Below, piece after piece: positions 26,516-33,486 of a DNA stretch of 33,486 nt. The stretch's first letter is position 1. The number at the start of each line of letters is the position of its first letter. Origin of the DNA: Actinomycetes bacterium (GTDB lineage Bacteria; Actinomycetota; Thermoleophilia; BMS3ABIN01); contig JAJRYJ010000076.1 of NCBI GenBank assembly GCA_024275795.1, forward strand, positions 1-33,486, written 5' to 3'. A program made the translations under genes and the position numbers. The notes beneath the pieces were generated by a model that worked only from the letters and a program-made list of their open reading frames with translations, was not told where the DNA came from and made no database searches.

Positions 26516-27589
26516 TTAACATATTTGCTTTTTCAAGGCTCGCGAGACCTGCGCCGCCAGGCCGAAACATTGCTCGGCGAGCGCCGGTTCCAGGGTGCCG
26601 GTGCCGCAGGCTTCGGAGATGAACGACCGCCTGAGCACATCCCTTGCGGACAGCCTTCCCCCGGTGAAACCGGCTGCTTTTTCCGCCATGGCGGTTACGG
26701 CGGCCGCCAGCTCATCGTGATCGCCGTCTGCCGCCCGCCCGTCCGTGGGCACTATCCCCCAGGCGATCATGCCGCCACGCTCAAGGAAACGACCCAGTTC
26801 ATCCTCGTAGATCAGGAACTCCTGCGCGTGGTCGCATGCATCGAAGTGAAGGATGTCCACAGCCGTGGTCATCAACAGCCCCCAGTCGGTGCCGCCGCAT
26901 ACATGGATGCCCGTGAGACCCTCGATGGCTGCGAAACACTTTTCCAGGTTGCCGGTGACCTGCTCAGCGGGAAGGCTGATCATGGCGGACCCGACCTGGG
27001 TGAGATAGGGCTCATCGAAGAAAACAACGGTTTGCAGCGGCGGCGACGCCTCGCGGAACCTGGCTTCCTGCCAGCTCCCCTTGCAGGCGAGCAGCGTCAC
27101 GATGGCCTCGAACAGGTCCGCGTGATACAGGACCGGCTTGTTGACCTCGTCGGTCACCGTCAGCCCGAAGCTCGCCGGGCCGGTCACCTGCCCCTTGACG
27201 AAGCGTGCTTCGTTTGCGCCGGCCAGAGCTGCCAGCATCGGCTCCAGCGAGCGCGCGTAGGCGGGGCCGATGGCGCAGCGTTCCCGGTCGCCGGCCATCA
27301 TCTCCTCGTAGAACGAGGCAAGCGCATCCGGAGCGGACGCGGTATCGAAGAATATGCGCCTGCCCTCCAGGTCAAGCTCCACGGAAGGCATGCCTTCCGA
27401 GTATTGCACGTACATGCCCTCGCGGAAGTCGGCGCGCGGCAGCTGCGGCCATGAAGGGCACTCGGGATGATGCCTGAGCATGAAATCCACGGCTGTCTCC
27501 GGGTCCGTATGGGGAACAGTGCCGATGGCCAGCGTGGCGCACAACGGCAGCTCCCGCGGACCCTGTCCCTTCCCTGAACAGCGGCTCAT
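26516..27589 (-). CDS. UROD/MetE-like (cobalamin-independent methionine synthase-type barrel) protein
   Basis: 'ATLAIGTVPHTDPETAVDFMLRHHPECPSWPQLPRADFREGMYVQYSEGMP', 'VKGQVTGPASFGL', 'VFFDEPYL', 'GIHVCGGTDW'. Confidence 0.75.
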   Translation of the reverse strand: MSRCSGKGQGPRELPLCATLAIGTVPHTDPETAVDFMLRHHPECPSWPQLPRADFREGMYVQYSEGMPSVELDLEGRRIFFDTASAPDALASFYEEMMAGDRERCAIGPAYARSLEPMLAALAGANEARFVKGQVTGPASFGLTVTDEVNKPVLYHADLFEAIVTLLACKGSWQEARFREASPPLQTVVFFDEPYLTQVGSAMISLPAEQVTGNLEKCFAAIEGLTGIHVCGGTDWGLLMTTAVDILHFDACDHAQEFLIYEDELGRFLERGGMIAWGIVPTDGRAADGDHDELAAAVTAMAEKAAGFTGGRLSARDVLRRSFISEACGTGTLEPALAEQCFGLAAQVSRALKKQIC

Positions 27590-28734
27590 GCCGACCTGGC
27601 GATACGTGCTACGGCCTCCACGGCCGCGGCGATATCGGAATCATTGTTGAAAGGACCGACGCTCAGCCGCACCACGCCGCGGTCAAGGGTCCCCATGGCG
27701 CCATGGGCCCCCGGTGCGCAATGCAGGCCCGCGCGTGAGGCGATGTCATACTCGCGGTCAAGCCTGGCGGCGACTGCGGATGATGGCAGCCCGCCGACGT
27801 TGAACGCCACCAGCGGTCCCCGCTGTTCATCCGCAGCGGGGCCGTATAACTGGACGCCTGCCACCGCCCGCAGTCCCTGCATCAAATCGCGCGTAAGCGC
27901 TCCCTTGTGCGCCGCCAGCTTTTCCACTCCATGCTCGAGGATGAAGTCGATGCCGGCCCCCAGGCCGGCGATGCCCGGGGTATTCAGGGTGCCGCTCTCA
28001 TAGCGGTCGGGCCTGGCGAGCAGATCCTGCTCCGGCTCCTCGGAGATGGAGCCGGTGCCGCCCTGCCGCGAGGACAGCAGCTCCACATCCGGGGAAATAT
28101 ACAGCAGTCCGATGCCCTGGGGGCCCATCAGGCTCTTGTGTCCCGTGCATGCCAGCATGCTGATGGGCATCGAGCCCATGTCCAGCGGCAGCGCCCCGGC
28201 GCTCTGGGCCGCATCCACGAGCAGATGCACGCCCCTCTCGGCAAGGGCTCCGCCGATCTCAGCGACGGGCTGGATGGCGGCGGTCACATTGGAAACATGA
28301 GTAAAGACAGCGAGACGGGTGTTCTCACGCACCTGGGCCAGTATATCGCCCATATCCAGGCGGCCGGCGGCGTCGGATTCGACCACGCTGACCTCAACCC
28401 CCTGCCGCGAGAGGTTGTGTAGCGGCCGCACCACGGCGTTATGCTCCACGTTCGAAGTGATCACGTGGTCGCCCGCCGACAGCAGGCCCCGTAGCGCCAT
28501 GTTGAGCGCGTCCGTGGCGTTCTGCGTGAAGATGATGTCGGCGCTGTCGGCTGCACCCAGCAGTGCCGCCGCCTTGTTGCGGGTGGCATGGATAACACGC
28601 GCCGCCTCAACGGCCTTGGCGTGGGCGCCGCGGCCCGGGTTAGCGCAGTAATCGCGCAGGCTCCTCTCCACCGCCTCAGGCACGCCGGGTGGCTTCGGGC
28701 ACGAACTCGCCGCATTGTCAAGGTAGATGGTCAC
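27586..28734 (-). CDS. Cysteine desulfurase (SufS/NifS-family, class V aminotransferase)
   Basis: 'MTIYLDNAASSCPKPPGVPEAV', 'NATDALNMALRGLL', 'LLVDAAQSAGALPLDM', 'CTGHKSLMGPQGIGLLYI', 'RAGLHCAPGAH'. Confidence 0.93.
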   Translation of the reverse strand: MTIYLDNAASSCPKPPGVPEAVERSLRDYCANPGRGAHAKAVEAARVIHATRNKAAALLGAADSADIIFTQNATDALNMALRGLLSAGDHVITSNVEHNAVVRPLHNLSRQGVEVSVVESDAAGRLDMGDILAQVRENTRLAVFTHVSNVTAAIQPVAEIGGALAERGVHLLVDAAQSAGALPLDMGSMPISMLACTGHKSLMGPQGIGLLYISPDVELLSSRQGGTGSISEEPEQDLLARPDRYESGTLNTPGIAGLGAGIDFILEHGVEKLAAHKGALTRDLMQGLRAVAGVQLYGPAADEQRGPLVAFNVGGLPSSAVAARLDREYDIASRAGLHCAPGAHGAMGTLDRGVVRLSVGPFNNDSDIAAAVEAVARIARSA

Positions 28735-29204
28735 TCGTTGAAACGCTCCTCCACCGCGCTGATCAGCGGCTGCAACTCCACGGAAAGAGTGTACAGCTTT
28801 TCATCGTAGTAGATTGCGTTCCGGCCTGGAGAGTAGGCGACCTCCAGGGTGCTGCCATCCTCGAATGAGAACACAAGCAGGTCCGAAAAACTCTCATCCT
28901 TGCCACCGGGAGCGGGCGTCGCGCCGGTGACTGCTTCGCGGAACGAGGCGAATTCGTCAGTCTGTCCGCCAACCATGTAGGCAGCCACTTCCCCTTCCTC
29001 GCCATAGACGAAAACCGTGAGGAACTCTGATCCCGTCGCCTCCGCCAGTGGCCTGGCCCGCCGCGCGTCCTCACTCTCGCCGGCGGTGAAGGCCGAAGAA
29101 CCCATGTAATCGAAAGGATAGCGAACCAGCAGCATGATGCCGATGGACCCCAGAACCAGCAACAGGACCACCAACAACAGGGTTTTTTGACTCCAGTGCT
29201 TCAT
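28731..29204 (-). CDS. Hypothetical membrane-anchored protein
   Basis: One N-terminal TM 'TLLLVVLLLVLGSIGIMLLV'; overlaps the start of the cysteine desulfurase gene. Confidence 0.65.
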   Translation of the reverse strand: MKHWSQKTLLLVVLLLVLGSIGIMLLVRYPFDYMGSSAFTAGESEDARRARPLAEATGSEFLTVFVYGEEGEVAAYMVGGQTDEFASFREAVTGATPAPGGKDESFSDLLVFSFEDGSTLEVAYSPGRNAIYYDEKLYTLSVELQPLISAVEERFNE

Positions 29205-29242
29205 CTACCGCAATGATATCCGATAGCCGTGGCCATTCACAG

Positions 29243-29272
29243 TTGCAAACATGCCGGTTGAATACATATATT
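29243..29272 (+). promoter_or_regulatory. Candidate ileS promoter TTGCAA-N18-TATATT
   Basis: -35 at 29243-29248, -10 at 29267-29272, ATG at 29283. Confidence 0.4.
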
Positions 29273-29282
29273 GTAGGGTCAG

Positions 29283-32200
29283 ATGACAGACCAGGGAAAC
29301 GCACAGCGCCAACCATACAGCCCCGTCTCACCCAAGGTGGACTTCCCCGCCCTCGAGGAGGAAATACTCTCCTTCTGGCGCGATAAGAGCATCTTTGACA
29401 AGAGCCTAGAACTGAGGCGGGGCGGCGAGGAATACGTCTTCTACGAGGGGCCGCCCACGGCCAACGGCAAGCCCGGCTCGCACCATGTCCTCTCCCGCAT
29501 CTTCAAGGACATCTACCCCCGCTATCGCAACATGTGCGGCTACAGCGTCGCCCGCAAGGCCGGCTGGGATACCCACGGCCTGCCCGTGGAGCTGGAGGTC
29601 GAGCGGCAGCTTGGCATCGGCGGCAAGCGGGACATCGAGCAGGTCGGCATCGAGAAGTTTAACCGGCTCTGCCGCGAGAGTATCTACCGCTACCTCGAGG
29701 ACTGGGAAAAACTGACGGAGCGCATCGCCTTCTGGATCGACACCAGCGATGCTTACTACACGCTCGACAGTGAATATATCGAAAGCGTCTGGTGGGTGCT
29801 CAAACAGATATGGGATAAGGGGCTGCTCTACCACGACTACAAGGTCGTTCCCTATTGCGCACGCTGCGGCACTGCGCTCTCCAGCCACGAGGTGGACCAG
29901 GGCTACAGGACCGTGGAAGACCCGTCCATCTATGTTTATTTCCCGCTGGCCGATGACCCGGGGGTCTCCCTGCTGGTCTGGACCACCACTCCCTGGACGC
30001 TGATCAGCAACGTGGCGGCTGCGGTAAATCCGCAAATCGCCTATGCCGAGGTGGAACATGCCGGCCGCCGCCTGATCATGGCCCGTGACCTGGTGGAAAA
30101 GGTACTCGGCGGAGAGGCGCGGATCGTCCGCGACGTCCAGGCCGATGAGCTCGCCGGCAAGGCATACCGGCCGCCCTTCGATTTCGTCGAACCGCAGGAG
30201 CGCGCCCACTACGTGGTTACCGCCGATTTCGTCTCCGCGGACGAGGGAACCGGCATCGTCCATATCGCACCCGCCTTCGGGGCGGACGACCTCGACGTTG
30301 GCCGCGCCAACGGCCTGCCCGTGATCAATCCTGTTGACGAGGAAGGCCGTTTCCAGGCGCAAGTCGAACCCTGGGCCGGCAGCTTCGTAAAAGACGCCGA
30401 CCCCCGGATCGTCGAGGAGCTTGAAGGCCGCGGCCTCCTGCTGGCTGCGGTTCCTTATGAACATTCCTATCCCCATTGCTGGCGCTGTGATACGCCACTG
30501 ATCTATTACGCCAAGGCCAGCTGGTACATCAGGACCACGGCCATCAAGGAGCAGCTGCTGGCCGCCAACGAGACCGTCAACTGGTACCCGGATCATATCA
30601 AGCACGGCCGTTTCGGCGATTGGCTTGAGAACAACATCGACTGGGCCCTTTCCCGTGAACGCTACTGGGGCACGCCATTGCCGGTCTGGCGCTGCGACGA
30701 AGGACACGAGACCTGCATCGGCAGCCTGGAGGAGCTCGCGCGGCTCTCCCGGGAGGACCTGCCCGAGGACCTGGACCTTCACCGTCCTTACATAGACGAA
30801 GTGAAGCTGACCTGCCCTGACTGCGGAAAAACCATGGAGCGGGTACCGGAAGTGATCGACGCCTGGTTCGACTCCGGCAGCATGCCCGTCGCCCAGTGGC
30901 ATTATCCCTTTGAGAACCAGGAACTGTTCAAGCGCCGTTTCCCCGCTGATTTCATCTGCGAGGCCATCGACCAGACACGTGGCTGGTTCTACAGCCTGAT
31001 GGCCGTCAGCACGCTGCTTTTCGACAGCTCCAGTTACCGCAACGTTGTCTGCCTGGGGCACATCCTCGACCGCGAAGGCCAGAAGATGAGCAAGTCAAAG
31101 GGAAATGTCGTCGAACCCTGGCAGGTGCTCGACCGCCAGGGGGCCGACGCCTTCCGCTGGTACCTGTTCACCGTCAGTTCTCCCTGGTACCCGCGGCGTT
31201 TCTTCCCCGAGGCCATCGACGAGGTGGTGCGCAAGTTCATGCTCACCCTCTGGAACACCTATTCCTTCTTCGTCGTCTACGCCAACATCGACGGTTTCGA
31301 CCCGGGAGCCCACCAGGTTCCCGCCTGCGAGCGGCCGCTGCTGGACCGCTGGCTGCTGGCATCGCTGCAGAAGCTAGTGGCAGAAGTCCGGGACGGCCTT
31401 GAAGATTACGACGCCACCACCAGCGGCCGCCGCATCCAGGAGTTCGTCGACGATCTCTCCAACTGGTACGTGCGCCGCAGCCGACGGCGTTTCTGGAAAA
31501 GCGAAGAAGACCAGGACAAGCTCAGCGCCTACCTGACGCTGCACGAGACGCTGACGACTGTGGCCAGGCTGCTGGCGCCCTTCACGCCGTTCATCTCCGA
31601 GGAGATCTACCGCAATCTTGTCTGTTCTGTGGACCCTGATGCCCCCGAGAGCGTACATCTCTGCGATTTTCCCCGGGCAGCCGACGAACTGGAGGACGAC
31701 GAGCTGCTGTTCCAGATGGAGATGGCGAGGAAGGCCGTGAACCTGGGCCGGGCGGCGCGCAACAAGGCAGCAATCAAGACGCGCCAGCCCCTGGCCGAGG
31801 CGATCATCGTCGCCGACGCGAAGGAGCAGCAGGCGCTTGAGGCCCTGGAGCAGCTGGTGCGCGAGGAACTGAACGTAAAGCAGGTGAGCTACGCGCGTGA
31901 CGCTTCCTCACTTTCAGGCATCGTGCTCAAGCCGAACCTGCAGAAGCTGGGCCCCCGTTTCGGCCCCCGCCGACCCCAGGTCGACGCTGCCATCGCGGCA
32001 CTGGACCCCGAGAGCGCCCTGCGCCTGCTGGAGGAGGGCGGCAGCCTGGGAATCAATATCGAAGGTAGCGAGGAGGTGCTGTCCCGCGACGAGATCCTGG
32101 TGGAAGAGGTCGAGCGGGAGGGCCTTTCCGTGGAACAGCAGGGCGGGCGCGCCGTCGCCATCGACACGGTCGTAACAGACGAACTTCGGCGCGAAGGACT

Positions 32201-32453
32201 CGCCCGCGAGCTGGTGCATAAGCTGCAGAACATGCGCAAACAGGCGGGCTTCGAGATCGAGGATACGATCATAGCCTGCTTCTCCGGCTCGGAGCTGCTG
32301 CTGGATGTGCTCAGGGAACACGAACGCTTCTTCAGGAGCGAGACCCTGTGCGAGGAAGTCCGCATTGCCGGAGAGTGCCGCGGCGGCTATTCGGAAACAC
32401 TTTCAATCGAAGGCGAGGAGCTTTCCGTAACCATCGACAGGGTCAGCGCCTGA
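29283..32453 (+). CDS. ileS: Isoleucyl-tRNA synthetase
   Basis: 1056 aa; 'YEGPPTANGKPGSHHVLSRIFKDIYPRY', 'WDTHGLPVELEVERQLG', 'KMSKSKGNVVEPW'. Confidence 0.96.
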   Translation: MTDQGNAQRQPYSPVSPKVDFPALEEEILSFWRDKSIFDKSLELRRGGEEYVFYEGPPTANGKPGSHHVLSRIFKDIYPRYRNMCGYSVARKAGWDTHGLPVELEVERQLGIGGKRDIEQVGIEKFNRLCRESIYRYLEDWEKLTERIAFWIDTSDAYYTLDSEYIESVWWVLKQIWDKGLLYHDYKVVPYCARCGTALSSHEVDQGYRTVEDPSIYVYFPLADDPGVSLLVWTTTPWTLISNVAAAVNPQIAYAEVEHAGRRLIMARDLVEKVLGGEARIVRDVQADELAGKAYRPPFDFVEPQERAHYVVTADFVSADEGTGIVHIAPAFGADDLDVGRANGLPVINPVDEEGRFQAQVEPWAGSFVKDADPRIVEELEGRGLLLAAVPYEHSYPHCWRCDTPLIYYAKASWYIRTTAIKEQLLAANETVNWYPDHIKHGRFGDWLENNIDWALSRERYWGTPLPVWRCDEGHETCIGSLEELARLSREDLPEDLDLHRPYIDEVKLTCPDCGKTMERVPEVIDAWFDSGSMPVAQWHYPFENQELFKRRFPADFICEAIDQTRGWFYSLMAVSTLLFDSSSYRNVVCLGHILDREGQKMSKSKGNVVEPWQVLDRQGADAFRWYLFTVSSPWYPRRFFPEAIDEVVRKFMLTLWNTYSFFVVYANIDGFDPGAHQVPACERPLLDRWLLASLQKLVAEVRDGLEDYDATTSGRRIQEFVDDLSNWYVRRSRRRFWKSEEDQDKLSAYLTLHETLTTVARLLAPFTPFISEEIYRNLVCSVDPDAPESVHLCDFPRAADELEDDELLFQMEMARKAVNLGRAARNKAAIKTRQPLAEAIIVADAKEQQALEALEQLVREELNVKQVSYARDASSLSGIVLKPNLQKLGPRFGPRRPQVDAAIAALDPESALRLLEEGGSLGINIEGSEEVLSRDEILVEEVEREGLSVEQQGGRAVAIDTVVTDELRREGLARELVHKLQNMRKQAGFEIEDTIIACFSGSELLLDVLREHERFFRSETLCEEVRIAGECRGGYSETLSIEGEELSVTIDRVSA

Positions 32454-32497
32454 CGCAAGCTGCAGGCACTATCCCGACCCGAGATAAGGAGACAGAG

Positions 32498-32932
32498 ATG
32501 TTCAAGAGGATACTGGTAGCGACAGACGGTTCTGAAAACGCCTCCAGAGCCATCGAATACGCAGCCGAGCTGGCCCGACTCGCCGGCTCTGAAGAGGTGC
32601 TGCTGCTTCATATCTGCATCGGCTGTACCGCTGACCTCGACCCGGAGGAGAAGAACCTGGAGGCGGCCAACCGTATCGTCGCCGAGGCGGCGGAAACGCT
32701 CAACGAGGCCGGGATCAGCACCCGTACCCGGGTCGAGACGGATTACCCGCCCGAGTCTGTAGGCAACGCCGTCATCGACATCGCGAAGTCGGAAGAATCA
32801 GACCTGATCATCATCGGCAGCCGGGGACTTACCGAGTTCAAGGGGATGCTGCTGGGCAGCGTCAGCAACAAGGTCGTGCACGGAGCGCCCTGTCCGGTAA
32901 TGGTGATCAAGGAGGACCTGGAGACACCCTGA
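32498..32932 (+). CDS. Universal stress protein (UspA family)
   Basis: 'MFKRILVATDGSENASRAIEYAAELAR', 'DLIIIGSRGLTEFKGMLLGSVSNKVVHGAPCPVMVIK'; internal ATG at 32498 with AAGGAGACAGAG upstream. Confidence 0.93.
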   Translation: MFKRILVATDGSENASRAIEYAAELARLAGSEEVLLLHICIGCTADLDPEEKNLEAANRIVAEAAETLNEAGISTRTRVETDYPPESVGNAVIDIAKSEESDLIIIGSRGLTEFKGMLLGSVSNKVVHGAPCPVMVIKEDLETP

Positions 32933-33340
32933 TTCCGCTATTTGCCGGAAGCAGCCAGGCCCTGCAGCTGTCCCGTTCTGAACGTCGGGCAGACTTTCCT
33001 CTTTGGCAGCGAGCAGAGCCGGCTCTGCTGAAAGAAGCATTCCCGGCAGCTGGATCCGGCTGCCGCCTTACGGTCGGCGCCTGCCGCCGAATCGTTTCTA
33101 CTCGATGCAAGGCTGACGCCGTTGGGTGACGTGGCACTTCCTCCTGCTGCGGGTGAATGGGGTATGAATACTATCCAATCCGACGGCCGTGTTTCAATAC
33201 CCCCATCCTCCGGTTATCCGCAATTTGCTGGATTTTTTTCTGAGCCATGGCATGAACGTGACGACGCCGCGGTCGATCATTCTGCTATCATATAAACGGC
33301 GGCAATCGCGTAGCATGAAAACACTTCGAGGTTGACATAG

Positions 33341-33486
33341 GTGAGACTTGTGAGACATCGAGAGAGCTTCCGGACGGCATTGATTACAGCCACGGCGCTG
33401 GCGGTTTTGATAGCAGTGGCAGGCGGCTGCGGCGGCGAACCTGCCGACAGCGATACGCTAACACGTTCAGAAAACCGGACCCAGAC
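33341..33486 (+). CDS. N-terminus of a lipoprotein, truncated by the window edge
   Basis: GTG start (33341 or 33350), hydrophobic signal 'ALITATALAVLIAVAGGCGGEPADSD' with lipobox AGGC; open to the window end. Confidence 0.6.
   Translation, partial: MRLVRHRESFRTALITATALAVLIAVAGGCGGEPADSDTLTRSENRTQ

Noticed and set aside
1-33486. CRISPR array, transposon, prophage, rRNA, or a tRNA with CUA anticodon
   Set aside because: None seen; only tRNA-Arg(ACG), tRNA-Ser(GCT) and tRNA-Ser(TGA) are visible, so the decoding apparatus for UAG, if any, is outside this window.

Overview
33.5 kb of GC-rich, actinobacterial-looking chromosome. The core is a minus-strand operon for APS-dependent dissimilatory sulfur metabolism: adk-sat-aprB-aprA-qmoA-qmoB-qmoC. 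It is bounded by a candidate promoter/operator with a ~300-nt leader and by a strong intrinsic terminator. Flanking genes: a TolB-like secreted repeat protein, tRNA-Arg, SlyD-type FKBP, two tRNA-Ser, VKOR, YkgJ-family protein, AT3 acyltransferase, MMPL transporter, serS, a TPR protein, galE, a YmdB-like phosphoesterase, two membrane glycosyltransferase-like proteins, GtrA, a UROD/MetE-like protein, a cysteine desulfurase, ileS, a universal stress protein and a truncated lipoprotein gene. Most striking signal: three unrelated, otherwise intact genes (TolB-repeat protein, qmoB, MMPL) are each interrupted by exactly one in-frame stop. All three stops are TAG, with the reading frame and recognisable homology continuing directly across. 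No gene in the window shows an internal TAA/TGA or an obvious frameshift. This fits UAG being read as sense (pyrrolysine or another amber suppressor), although TAG also appears to terminate about six genes here. No suppressor tRNA or pyl gene lies in the window, so the recoding claim is inference that needs genome-wide and proteomic testing.
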